NCBI GenBank assembly: GCA_026936335.1
Contig: JAPMXV010000049.1
Location: 124,001 to 188,000 of the forward strand
Source of the DNA: Mantamonas sphyraenae
Lineage: Eukaryota > CRuMs > Mantamonadidae
DNA: 64,000 nt
Direction of reading: 5' to 3'
Positions 10,515-21,090 of this stretch are shown here, one piece after another. The translations under genes and the position numbers were made by a program. Position 1 is the stretch's first letter. Each line of letters starts with the position of its first letter. The notes beneath the pieces are model-generated. The model saw only the letters and a list, made by a program, of their open reading frames with translations. It made no database searches and was not told the DNA's origin.

Positions 10515-12538
10515 ATGAGCACGCAGGAGCCACACAAATTGCTGGCATCGTGTGCAAACACAATCCAAATGTGGGATCCACAGGGGGCGAGCAACGGGGA
10601 GCTTCCTGGGGTCGGGAGCGTGGCGCCGCATCGCGGGCGCAACACGACGATCAACACGATCCGCTGGAACAACAACTGCAAGGTGCTTGCTTCTGGTGGA
10701 AGCGACGGATGTATTGTGCTCACACACATCTCTGGAAGCACCATTGGCGTCCTTCCGGTGGACCACGAGGAGGGACAGGGCCCGGTAAGTGGGATGGCGC
10801 CAAAACACCGCAAGGCAAACGAGCGCACGGCAGGCGACTTACACAGCACGTACATGTACATGACCGCGCAACACGCCCTGCACAGGAAATCCTGAGTTTG
10901 GGGTTCAGTTCGGGGTCGCGTTTCCTGTGCACAGGTGACAGCGACGGCCAGGCAAGCGTGTGGGATCTCAAGACAAAGGAAACCATCAAAACGTTCCGGG
11001 TGAGTTGCTTGGAGTGGGCAGAGAGGAGCAGCAGGAAGGGAAACAACGTGTGTGCGATGCTTTGGGTCCACCTGCACTGACACAATTCACGACAGTCGCA
11101 TCAAGAGGCTGTGAGCACCATCACGTTCAACCCGGACGACAGCCACTTGGCGACAGGCGACGTGGCTGGCAACGTGCAGTTGCACTCGCTGATGCACGGC
11201 AAAACAGTGGCAGCGCTTCGGTTGGATGACACACAGAGCATCCGTGCGCTGCAATACTCGCCGTTCCGCAAGTCTGTGCTTGCAAGCGCGTCCGACGATG
11301 GGGCAGTGACGCTGTGGGATGCAAACAAGGGCAAGGCACTGTATTCGTTCAGCGAGGCGCATGGGGCACCTGCGACGAGTGTGCGCTTCTCGCCGATCAA
11401 CAACCTGCTCATGTGCTCTGCTGGGCTGGACAAGAGGCTCGCGTTTTACGACAGCTCGGAGTACAAGGTGGTGAAAGATATCACGGTGGCGGCGCCGGTG
11501 ACGTGTCTTTCGTTCATGAATGACGGTGTGACAGTGGCTGTGGGCTCGTCCACGGGCTACGTGTACACGTACGACCTGCGCGGCGGCAACACCCCCACAT
11601 CGAGCGTGTATGCTCATCCAAAGAAAGCTGTTCGGGACCTTGTGTTTCAGCATCAGGCGCAAACGGTGTCGTGGCCCAGCAGCACCAGTGTATATCGAGG
11701 CTCACAGGAGGCTCAGTCCCAGGGGCAGCAAAATCGCGACAACAGCCTGATCAGCAGCGGCAAGGACAAGGTCATCATGGGATCGCCCAAAAAGGAAATG
11801 CAAGAGACGCCTCCAAAGGCACAGGGAGGCGGAGGACAAACGATGGGCGTGCCTCAAATCCAGGTGAACGCAGGGATGGGCTTGTTCTCGCCCGTGCGTG
11901 GCGCTGGCATGAACGCGGCCGATGTGAGCAGCAGCAGCTCGCTGGCTGCAGGCGGCGAGTCAGACGTGTCTCTGGCGTACAACCAGAGCGTGGACATGAG
12001 CAAAGCTAGTGCGCGTGTGGACTTGCCGATGGCGGCGCGGACCCATGGGTTGGACACAAGCAGTGCGGCAGCAGGAGGACTCGATACGCAGCAAGGAGAC
12101 ACAAAGGCAGCCGCAGACGATGGTCAAGTAGATACGGAGGAGGACGCGGATGAGGATGTGGACTTGAGCAGCCAGTCGCCTATCCAACGCAGTGGGTTTG
12201 TCGCAGACGAGCGACCGCGGGGCCTGGGCCGAGGCGCAGGGGGAACCACTCAGGTTCAGCGCAATGTAGCGAGGCACAGATCACAGGAGTCTGGAACAGG
12301 GAAGCAGGATAGCGCGGGCGGGCCCATGCTGACACAAGAGGCCATGGAGTTTCAGGGACAGCTGATTCGCAGCGTGATTGACGAGAGGCTGGGAGCTCTG
12401 CGGCAAGAGATGCACAGCGAGCTGCACAACATGCATGTGGACCTTTTGCGTCAGTTTCATCTGCAGCAGGTGGAGATGGGGCGTATGTTTGAGGAACTGC
12501 GAGACGAGTTGGTGAACGTAATGCAGCGCAGCACTTGA
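10515..12538 (+). CDS. NEDD1: NEDD1-like WD40 gamma-tubulin complex targeting protein
   Basis: Exons 10515-10784, 10886-10999 and 11096-12538 (introns of 101 and 96 bp, GTAAGT/CAG and GTGAGT/CAG) encode 608 residues. Residues 1 to about 310 form WD40 repeats (GGSDGCIVL, TGDSDGQASVWDL, SASDDGAVTLWD, SAGLDKRLAFYD). A Ser/Gln-rich linker follows and contains the SPKK-type sequence MGSPKKE. The last 70 residues form the helical C-terminal domain (IRSVIDERLGALRQEMHSEL, LLRQFHLQQVEMGRMF) that in NEDD1 homologues binds the gamma-tubulin ring complex. NEDD1 recruits the complex to centrosomes or spindles. This C-terminal match separates it from generic WD40 proteins. Confidence 0.88.
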
Positions 12539-12649
12539 CCAGGGTAGGTGCGGAGTAGCGAGATGCAACAATGGGGATGCGAGGGGATTGGGAAGGGTGA
12601 GTGGATGTGCAACGAAAGGATGGTGCAGGAAAAGGCAAAAAAAAATCAA

Positions 12650-12731
12650 CGACGCCTGAGGGATTCGAACCCTCGCGGTCAAAGACCACCCAGTTAGCAG
12701 CCGAGCCCGTTAACCACTCCGGCAAAGCGTC
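12650..12731 (-). tRNA. tRNA-Ser(GCT), left copy
   Basis: 82 nt on the minus strand fold as a type II tRNA: 7-bp acceptor stem starting GACGC, D-stem CCG/CGG, anticodon loop CTGCTAA with anticodon GCT, an 11-nt variable arm (GGTCTTTGACC) typical of serine tRNAs, T-stem-loop GAGGG TTCGAAT CCCTC and discriminator G. No intron. A run of T on its strand (12638-12646 on the plus strand as A) is the Pol III terminator. Same sequence as the copy at 18383. Confidence 0.95.
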
Positions 12732-12734
12732 CAA

Positions 12735-13161
12735 ACTTGATCGATACTCGTCATCAAACATGCTGATCATGGCCTTGCTTCCCTCCCCTCCGCATACACA
12801 GTTCCGACCACTCGCCACGCGCAACCCCGCCCCAATCCATCCAAACTCACTCCCATTCCCTCTCCGTACCCTTCCCACTCACTCTCTCCCCTTTGCCTCT
12901 CTGTCTCTCCGTCCTCTTCCCCCATCCTTCCTTGTTGCCCGCTCATCACGCACTCGTCACCGTCCTTCCACCCTCACCTCGGCTCTCCATCAAACACACT
13001 CGCTCCATCTCCCACCCTTCCTCTCTCTCTCTCTCACCACACACCACACACAAACAAATCAATGAATAGCAAACTCCTTTTTATGTGCATTCCACCTCAA
13101 AACCCGCCCTCGCCAGCTTTCCATCACCCATCCCTGTCTCCATCCCTCGCCTTCATCAACC
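12735..13161. other. Intergenic simple-sequence stretch inside left arm
   Basis: No gene seen. Strongly pyrimidine-rich on the plus strand, with short CA- and CT-type repeats near 13020-13060. It is the 3' flank of the pirin gene and upstream flank of the tRNA, mirrored in the right arm at 17927-18382. Confidence 0.8.
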
Positions 13162-14269
13162 TTACTCGTAGCTAAACTTGCCGCTCTGGTAGTCCATCAT
13201 CGCCTCGTAGATCTCCTCCTGCGTGTTCATCACAAACGGGCCATACTGCACAATCGGCTCGTTCAGAGGCACTCCTGCAATCAGCAGGAAGCGCAGCTCC
13301 TCGTCGTCCGTGCTTGTCACTGTCACCGAGTTGCCAGCTCCAAAGATGCCCATCTCTCCCTGTTCCAGGTCTGTTCCCTCCACCCGGCTCGACCCGTTCA
13401 GCACGTACATGAACCCATCGTGGTCGCTCGGCACCTCCACCGTCACACTCTCGCCACCTTTGACCCGTGCGTCCAGGTACATCATCGGCGTGTGTGCCTT
13501 CATGGGGCCCTCCACATCCAGAGCCGTCCCTGCAATCACCTTGATTGTCGCCGTTTCGGTCTTGGCCACAGGCACATCCTCTGCGTCCAGATCCTGCCAG
13601 TGTGCCTTGATCATCTTTTCATCCTTGGGCAGGTTGATCCACAGCTGGATGCCTGTGTTGTGTCCCTCCTCTTCCGGCATCTCGCTGTGCACAATGCCTC
13701 GTCCTGCAACCATGTACTGCAGTCCACCTGGCGTGATTGTGCCCTTGTTGCCACGGTTGTCCTCGTGCGTAAACGCTCCTTCCAGCATGTACGTCAGCGT
13801 GCAGAAGCCGCGATGCGGGTGGTCTGGGAACCCGCCCTTGCCCAACTGTCGTACGAACGAGTCAGTGTGTGTCCAACTGTGTGTGGCAGGGAACAGGTGG
13901 GGGGAAAGGAAGGCAGGCGGTCGTAGCACATGTGCGTGCCCGGGTCTCCCGTTGTCCCCGAAAGCACCCTGGCGGACAAAGTCGAAAAAAGGCTCCGGTT
14001 GCAAACAACCTCGTTGTTGTTGCGCCGTTGTGTCTCTGTCATCCACTCACCTCCACATCAAAGTGGTCCATCATCAGGAACGGATCCAGGTTGCGAAGAC
14101 GCCCGTTGCCGATCAGGCGCTTGACACGTGCTCCGACACCCTCGCTCTGCTCGATGGGCTTAATCTTCTTGCTGATGCCACGCGCCTCGCTCTTTTGCTT
14201 GATGCTCTCCACATCCATCTCCTCCTTCACCACGGTTTGGTCGTTCTTGGTTTCGCTTGCTTCGCTCAT
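13162..14269 (-). CDS. Pirin family protein, left copy
   Basis: Exons 14051-14269 and 13162-13845 (205-bp intron, GTGAGT to ACAG) encode 300 residues from the Met at 14269. Bicupin pirin fold: RNLDPFLMMDHFD, then GGFPDHPHRGF (two metal-ligand His) and GRGIVHSEMP (His and Glu ligands), so the iron site is intact; the C-terminal cupin ends PFVMNTQEEI. Pirins are iron-binding proteins acting as transcriptional cofactors or quercetinase-like enzymes; the role here is unknown. The frame is open upstream to a Met at 14491 that would add a His-rich start and a hydrophobic stretch (HLCLLLLSFIIAACA) like a signal peptide. Coding exons are identical in translation to the right copy. Confidence 0.92.
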
Positions 14270-14624
14270 GTGTGACTTGTCTGTCGCTTTGTTGTGTTGG
14301 TGGCTGTGGCGCTGGTCGGCCGCGGAACGTTTTGACGAGTGCGTGCCGGAGAAGCGCAACTCTGACAAAGTTGCGTTTTGCCGGCCATCATGGGCGGGAT
14401 TCTCGGAAATGACATCCACGGCGCATGCGGCGATGATGAAGGATAGCAGAAGGAGGCAGAGATGGAGATGGTGGGAGCTGTGGTGGGCCATGGGGTGTGC
14501 AACGGGACGGAAGGAAAGGGCGCACACGCTTGGTTCGGTTGGCCACAGCAGGGATGGAGAACACACATCGCTTGTTGTGACCACCCAATCTGCCTCAACG
14601 AGAACAACAAACACCCATCCTTCA

Positions 14625-16394
14625 TTACTGCACGAGACCGTCCACACCCTGAGTCTTCAGCACTTTGAGAGCTGCACCGACGTTTTCCTTCCACATGCCC
14701 AGCTTGCTGCCAATGAGCTCCCATGTCTCGCGCTTGAACTGCCTCTCGATGGCACCGGTGACCAGGAGCACACTGCGCATCTGGTCAAGCTTTCCCTGAA
14801 GCACTCCGGCTTGAATGGCCTCAATAACCCACTGCTCCACATCGTCGGCGTCGATGTCCAACGCCTGCTGCATGTCCTGGTACGAAACCTCCTTCTGCCC
14901 ACCGCAGAGACTGGCCAGCGTCAACAGACGCATCTTACGAGTGAGGCTGGCCTCCTCCAGGCCCAGTTGCTGCAACACGCCGCTGCGATCGTTTGCCCAT
15001 GCGCGGTACTCCGACAAGGTGCCACTAACAAACAGTTCCAGCAAGGCATACAGCTGCGGGTCGTTTTGCGCCACCTGCTGCATGGGCTTTGCCTGGAGTA
15101 GACGGCTGAAGGAAAACACAGTTGGCAACGCCACGGCCTGGAGCGCAGCACGGCGTGCGTGCTCGCCAAGGCTCTCCATGTCATCGTCGTCGGCACATCC
15201 ACACATGGCAGCCACCAGAAACTCGAAAGCCAGGCCGCTGTTGCTCTTCTCCAGGGCCTGCGAGGCCACCAGCCAGAACTGCGTGCGCTCCTTTGGCGTA
15301 ATCGAGCGGATGCCGTCCAACCACCTCGAGAATGTGTCTGCGTCCCCAAACGGTGACAACACATTGGCCACCGTGTTGGACTTTTGTGCGTAGTCCACCA
15401 GCGCAGTGAACGCCGTCAGCGACACACGAGGGCGCTGGCGCAAGGCGTTGAACAGGTTTGACAGGCTGTGTGTGGATCATGTGGATTGCGTGTGTGAGTC
15501 TCTTGCCTACTTTGGCGCTCATGACCGGTCGCGTGGCAAACGTAGCCGTCTCCCCTTTGCTCTGTGGCTCACAATGAGCTTTCCGGGAAACCACATGCAT
15601 CCACCCTTTGGGCGGCTCCTTGCTCCCCCGTGGCCACGTACACACCCAAAGGGAGATACAGGCTCCAACCTGGGTTGGGTTGCTTCGCTGGGGGGCTGTT
15701 TGCACAAGGTGGAGAAGTGGTGGGAAGCGGCGGCAGCGGCGGCAAGGGGAGGGACACACGCACATTTTGAGCTGCAGCAGCGCACGTTCGCGCTTGTTTG
15801 TGAACAGTTCCAGGTAGGAGTTGAGCAGGCTAAACTGCGTGTCCTTGTCCTTGATCGTCGACAGCAGGTAGATAAACATGTTGGCGAGTGTTTCCAGCTC
15901 TACAGAGGTCATTGGCAAACGGGATCGCGAGTGTTAGATTTACGCATTCGTGCACACAGCCGCTCTTGTGCGCATGCGGCATGCAAGCCTCCTAAACTCT
16001 CTCGCACAGGCAACCTACTGGACGGGTCCAGGTTGTCGTATGCATCCGCATACAGCGGGAACAGGCGCTCGACGCAGGCAGCAATCTGTGTGACACCGAA
16101 GCCGCTCGAGTCCCACAGCTCCTCAAGCTCAGTGACCAGAGGCAGATCCTCGATGTCAAAGGTCTCCTTCTGTGGAGCCTCGTCGATCTGTTTGGCGGCA
16201 TTTCCAGTGGCCCACGCGCTCTTTGGGGCGCTGGAGGTCTCTTCGGCCTTGGCACCGCCCAGTTGCTGCAGCTGGCTGCCAGAGCTGCCAGACGAGCTGC
16301 CCGACCCGGACGCAACATCATCCAGTGAGCCCAGCACCGCAGCCAGCTCAAAGATCACGTCCTCGGGTTCAGATTCCACAAAGTCGAACTGCAT
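14625..16394 (-). CDS. EIF3M: Translation initiation factor eIF3 subunit M (PCI domain)
   Basis: Exons 16019-16394, 15764-15899 and 14625-15465 (introns 119 and 298 bp) encode 450 residues. Splicing restores ILSNLFNALRQRP across the second junction, as in eIF3m. The C-terminal PCI/winged-helix part is diagnostic: RKMRLLTLASL, SYQDMQQALDI, VEQWVIEAIQAGVLQGKLDQ. eIF3m is a non-core subunit of the cytosolic eIF3 complex. The N-terminal 110 residues are acidic and Ser/Gly-rich and less conserved. COP9 CSN7-type PCI proteins are the main alternative, but the DQMRSVLLV end fits eIF3m. The gene fills the spacer between the inverted-repeat arms almost exactly. Confidence 0.9.
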
Positions 16395-16814
16395 CGCCGT
16401 GTGTTTGGGGTGGCTGCCCCGTCGTCTTTCAGCGCCCGTCAACGCTGTTGGGAACCCGCACATGAACATCACTTCCATGGCCATTCACAATAGTGATTGT
16501 GGGTGGTCATAGGCGATGTGTGTTCTCCACCCCTACTGTGGCCAACCGAACCAAGCGTGTGCGCCCTTTCCTCCCGTCCCGTTGCACACCCCATGGCCCA
16601 CCACAGCTCCCACCATCTCCATCTCTGCCTCCTTCTGCTATCCTTCATCATCGCCGCATGCGCCGTGGATGTCATTTCCGAGAATCCCGCCCATGATGGC
16701 CGGCAAAACGCAACTTTGTCAGAGTTGCGCTTCTCCGGCACGCACTCGTCAAAACGTTCCGCGGCCGACCAGCGCCACAGCCACCAACACAACAAAGCGA
16801 CAGACAAGTCACAC

Positions 16815-17926
16815 ATGAGCGAAGCAAGCGAAACCAAGAACGACCAAACCGTGGTGAAGGAGGAGATGGATGTGGAGAGCATCAAGCAAAAGAGCGAGGC
16901 GCGTGGCATCAGCAAGAAGATTAAGCCCATCGAGCAGAGCGAGGGTGTCGGAGCACGTGTCAAGCGCCTGATCGGCAACGGGCGTCTTCGCAACCTGGAT
17001 CCGTTCCTGATGATGGACCACTTTGATGTGGAGGTGAGTGGATGACAGAGACACAACGGCGCAACAACAACAACGAGGTTGTTTGCAACCGGAGCCTTTT
17101 TTCGACTTTGTCCGCCAGGGTGCTTTCGGGGACAACGGGAGACCCGGGCACGTACATGTGCTACGACCGCCTCCCTTCCTTTCCCCCCCACCTGTTCCCT
17201 GCCACACACAGTTGGACACACACTGACTCGTTCGTACGACAGTTGGGCAAGGGCGGGTTCCCAGACCACCCGCATCGCGGCTTCTGCACGCTGACGTACA
17301 TGCTGGAAGGAGCGTTTACGCACGAGGACAACCGTGGCAACAAGGGCACAATCACGCCAGGTGGACTGCAGTACATGGTTGCAGGACGAGGCATTGTGCA
17401 CAGCGAGATGCCGGAAGAGGAGGGACACAACACAGGCATCCAGCTGTGGATCAACCTGCCCAAGGATGAAAAGATGATCAAGGCACACTGGCAGGATCTG
17501 GACGCAGAGGATGTGCCTGTGGCCAAGACCGAAACGGCGACAATCAAGGTGATTGCAGGGACGGCTCTGGATGTGGAGGGCCCCATGAAGGCACACACGC
17601 CGATGATGTACCTGGACGCACGGGTCAAAGGTGGCGAGAGTGTGACGGTGGAGGTGCCGAGCGACCACGATGGGTTCATGTACGTGCTGAACGGATCGAG
17701 CCGGGTGGAGGGAACAGACCTGGAACAGGGAGAGATGGGCATCTTTGGAGCTGGCAACTCGGTGACAGTGACAAGCACGGACGACGAGGAGCTGCGCTTT
17801 CTGCTGATTGCAGGAGTGCCTCTGAACGAGCCGATTGTGCAGTATGGCCCGTTTGTGATGAACACGCAGGAGGAGATCTACGAGGCGATGATGGACTACC
17901 AGAGCGGCAAGTTTAGCTACGAGTAA
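16815..17926 (+). CDS. Pirin family protein, right copy
   Basis: Exons 16815-17033 and 17243-17926 (209-bp intron) give the same 300-residue pirin as the left copy, with the same metal ligands (PDHPHRG, GRGIVHSEMP). The extended start is at 16593. The exons translate identically, while the introns differ by a CAA-unit indel, a C-run length change and a few substitutions. This pattern fits a recent duplication or continuing gene conversion. Both copies look functional. Divergent from eIF3m: the start codons are 198 bp apart if the upstream pirin Met at 16593 is used and 420 bp apart otherwise. Confidence 0.92.
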
Positions 17927-18382
17927 GGTTGATGAAGGCGAGGGGGCGAGGGATGGAGACAGGGATGGGTGATGGAAAGCTGGCGAGGGCGGGTTTTGAG
18001 GTGGAATGCACATAAATAGGAGTTTGCTATTCATTGATTTGTTTGTGTGTGGTGTGTGGTGTGTGGTGTGTGGTGAGAGAAAGAGAGAGAGAGGAAGGGT
18101 GGGAGATGGAGCGAGTGTGTTTGATGGAGAGCCGAGGTGAGGGTGGAAAGACGGTGACGGGTGCGTGATGAGCGGGCAACAAGGAAGGATGGGGGAAGAG
18201 GACGGAAAGACAGAGAGGCAAAGGGGTGAGAGTGAGTGGGAAGGGTACGGAGAGGGAATGGGAGTGAGTTTGGATGGATTGGGGCGGGGTTGCGCGTGGC
18301 GAGTGGTCGGAACTGTGTATGCTGAGGAGAGGGAAGCAAGGCCATGATCAGCATGTTTGATGACAAGTATCGATCAAGTTTG
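17927..18382. other. Intergenic simple-sequence stretch inside right arm
   Basis: No gene seen. Purine-rich on the plus strand with a (GTGTGTG)n block followed by an AG-rich block at about 18040-18095. Counterpart of 12735-13161, but with a longer repeat tract. Confidence 0.8.
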
Positions 18383-18464
18383 GACGCTTTGCCGGAGTGG
18401 TTAACGGGCTCGGCTGCTAACTGGGTGGTCTTTGACCGCGAGGGTTCGAATCCCTCAGGCGTCG
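18383..18464 (+). tRNA. tRNA-Ser(GCT), right copy
   Basis: Same 82-nt serine tRNA as the left copy: acceptor GACGC, anticodon GCT, long variable arm, T-loop TTCGAAT, discriminator G. It is followed by a run of nine T within about 10 bases, a Pol III terminator. Confidence 0.95.
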
Positions 18465-18590
18465 TTGATTTTTTTTTGCCTTTTCCTGCACCATCCTTTC
18501 GTTGCACATCCACTCACCCTTCCCAATCCCCTCGCATCAACCCTCCCATCATCTCCGCACTCATCTCCCCATTGCGCACCCCTGGCCAAC

Positions 18591-20544
18591 ATGACGCTGA
18601 TCTCTGACCTTTTTGCAACCGTCCTTGGTGGCCAGCGCTCGAAACCGCGGCCCCGCATCAGCGACGAAGACTACGAAAAGATCTTGCGCCTGATCTCAAG
18701 CCCAGATACAGCTGAAGTCATCTCGGGCCTGCAAGCGCTTGCCAAGCAGCTGCTCGTCAAGTGGGCCGAGTTGAACGACGCCCAGGTGATGGACCTCTCC
18801 CATCGCCTCATTCCCCTCACCTCCGTTGCCAAGCGCAAGCAGCTGGGCCTCAACACCGTTGTCAGCCGTGTCATCTCCCAGTGCATTGGACAAGTTCTGT
18901 ACAACAGCCGCGAGCACTGGCCTCTCCTGATGCCTGACAAGGACGACGACAAGCGCATGTCCAACCTCCTCGGCGTCACCATCGATCCCCGTGACGACGT
19001 CGTTTCGCTTGTCGACAACCTCATCCAGTATCTCCACGTCGTACGTCCGCACTGCGCGTTGTTTCCCTCTCGATGCCACGCTGCTCACCGCCTTTCCCCC
19101 TCCTGCAGGAAAACACGGACGACCAAGACCGATTCTACGCCTATCTCGTGCTGAGTGTTGTACAACACGAGTTCCACGACACCGAACTGGGCTCCATGGT
19201 CCACGACAAGTACGTTTCCGCACCTCTTGAGTGTTTCCGTTCACATCACATCGCAAACTCGCCTTGCTCACGCCCTCACGCGCCGTCCCCGCACCCAGAA
19301 TTGTCGCCGAATTCCACGACATTGTCGAGAACGAGGATAGAGAACCGCGCATCAACCGCTTGGCCAAGTACGTCGTCGGCCAGGTCAGCGAACAGCGTGG
19401 CCGCGCCACCCTCAACTACAAGATCAACGAGCACCTGTTGGCTGTGGTCAGCATTGCCATGGGTGTCATTACGTGTATCTACAACGGTGCCTATGCCTAT
19501 CTTCTGCTCTCCATAGCCTTTACAGCCCTCTACGTCTATTCCGTCGCTCGAAGGCGCCGCCGCGAGCACATCCGTGTCTCCATCCGCCTCTCCCCGTGGC
19601 ACAATATCGTCCAACCTGACAAGGAACGTCTCGCCGACGAGGCCTTCCGACGCGAGTACCAACGCCTCGTCAGGGAGCAACAATCGGACGACCCGCACCC
19701 AGCGCCAGCGACCAAGCCGCATCAGAATCAAGAGTCCCGCCAAACCAACAAGCAACCAACCTCCACAGGAGCAACTTCAACCCCACCTTTGTCATCCTCG
19801 TCATCCTCGCCCTCCCGTGGGGATGCGGACGACGACGCCGCATCGCAACCGTCCCCGCAGGCTGGTGCTGAAGCTCCGCTCAACCCCATGGCTCTGCTCA
19901 AGGATATCCATGCGTTTGAGCAAGAGGTTCAAACGCAGGCGCTGGGATACATGTCCCGCCTGGTCACTGCAGAGGACGAAGAGTACGCAGGCTTGCCCAT
20001 CGACAACGTCATCCTGGCCGACGGCCGTCTTTCTGTCGACTTTTCGCCCACATACTTGGCCAAACTGCGCGAGGAATACCGCAACGATGGCACAGAGCCC
20101 ACAGATGCCCAGTGGCTACTCATGAAGGAGCAGAGCGACTTTCAGCTCAACTTCCTCCAACCTGTCCAGTTCCAGGGCATCGATCTGGGCAAGCTTGCTC
20201 TCATCATGGCCGACCTGCGTGAACAGGGCGTCCTGGACGAGCTCGCTGGACCACGCTACGTCCCTGGTGGCCACACCGCAGAGCAGCTCTCCATTGGCCA
20301 GTACCTGCACCAACACGACGACGAGGAGGTCACACAGGACCACGTGCACGGGGCAGGAGTCGGTGGAGCATCATCTTCATCTTCATCCTCATCCTCATCA
20401 TCTTCCTCCTCACAGACTCCTTCCCAGTCGGGTCTGCGGCACAGAGCGCAGGCAAATGAGAGCCATTTTTCATCTCCCTCCAGCTCATCCATCCTCTTCC
20501 AACAGCTCCAGCTCATCGTCCAGCAGCTCCAAAGCATCGTCTAG
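18591..20544 (+). CDS. Unknown protein with a central two-helix membrane hairpin
   Basis: Not recognised. Exons 18591-19040, 19109-19209 and 19299-20544 (introns of 68 and 89 bp, both with GTACGT donors) encode 598 residues in frame. Residues 1 to about 240 look helical and soluble. Two hydrophobic segments follow (LLAVVSIAMGVITCIY and YAYLLLSIAFTALYVY), then a strongly basic RRRRREH, consistent with a membrane hairpin and both ends cytosolic. The rest has a Ser/Pro/Gln-rich linker and a conserved-looking block (NPMALLKDIHAFEQEV to GKLALIMADLREQGVLDEL) before a poly-Ser tail. The last 60 coding bases overlap the coding end of the convergent gene, so the true stop could be earlier if an unseen intron exists. 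Confidence 0.65.
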
Positions 20545-20927
20545 GTCGTCGTCGTCGTCATACTCGTCCCCCAAGTCCAACTGCAGCGGTGTGTGCGTTG
20601 TCAGCCTGTGCGCCTCCCACCGTCGCCGCTCGCCCCGACCAAACTCACCTCCTTGCTCAAAAAGTCTGAAAAGTCCTTTTCCGACAATCCCAACAGCTTT
20701 GCATCGTCATCAAACGGGTCTGCAAATGGATTGTCATCAGCTTCGTCTCCCTGCGCCTCTTCTTGTTGCAGCCGTTCCGTTTCCGACGACGCCACCCGCT
20801 GGTACGCCTGTGGCCTCTTGAGTTTATCTACAAGTGACCGCATCGCTCCTGCGCCTCCTCCAGAACCCCCGCTCGACGATGTGCTTGCCGCCCGTGACGG
20901 CATGCACTTGCTGCAAATGTCTCCCAT
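20485..20927 (-). CDS. Small acidic protein with dual-acylation-type N-terminus and NPF/DPF motifs
   Basis: Family not recognised. Exons 20649-20927 and 20485-20580 (68-bp intron, GTGAGT to GCAG) encode 124 residues. The N-terminus MGDICSKC has Gly2 followed by two Cys, the pattern of N-myristoylated and palmitoylated membrane-anchored proteins. A Gly/Ser linker, a basic patch (DKLKRPQAYQR) and DDNPFADPFDDD follow. NPF is a ligand for EH domains and DPF for AP-2 appendages, both endocytic. The tail is almost all Asp, Glu and Leu. A lipid-anchored endocytic adaptor is a reasonable guess only. The start was chosen because the Met gives this N-terminus. It overlaps the convergent gene by 60 bp and is 163 bp from the STAT start. 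Confidence 0.6.
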
Positions 20928-21090
20928 CCTTTGCCTCCACGTCCGCACGCAAACACACACGCACTACATCTTTCCTCTCCCATCCCCTTTGCTCTCTTCA
21001 GCCCTCCCTCTCCCTCTTCCGCATTCATCCTCCTGCATCCATCGCTTCTGTCGCGCCCAGCCCCGTCGAAGCCAACCAAACCCGCCGACT

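Larger units (their letters stand above)
12576..14588. repeat. Left arm of a ~2 kb inverted repeat (tRNA-Ser + pirin)
   Basis: The reverse complement of this block matches 16493-18538 almost base for base, through the tRNA, a simple-sequence spacer, both pirin exons, the pirin intron and 5' flank. Differences seen by eye are few: a CAA-unit indel and a C-run length change in the intron (205 versus 209 bp), a different number of GTGTGTG units, and scattered substitutions in flanks. Pirin exon translations are identical. Outer edges: left GATGCGAGGGGATTGGG, right its complement. Inner edges lie just outside the eIF3m coding region. Confidence 0.95.
16493..18538. repeat. Right arm of the ~2 kb inverted repeat (pirin + tRNA-Ser)
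   Basis: Mirror copy of 12576-14588. Carries pirin then tRNA-Ser on the plus strand. It has more copies of the GTGTGTG unit near 18043-18075 than the left arm. The arm ends in CTCGCATC about 53 bp before the next gene's start codon. Confidence 0.95.

Noticed and set aside
16469-18034. 521-codon minus-strand frame across the right repeat arm
   Set aside because: It is antisense to both pirin exons and reads through the pirin intron; the plus-strand protein is clearly pirin.
12576-18538. Inverted repeat as ends of a transposable element
   Set aside because: The arms contain housekeeping genes and a tRNA, the spacer holds eIF3m, and no transposase, integrase or target-site duplication is seen.
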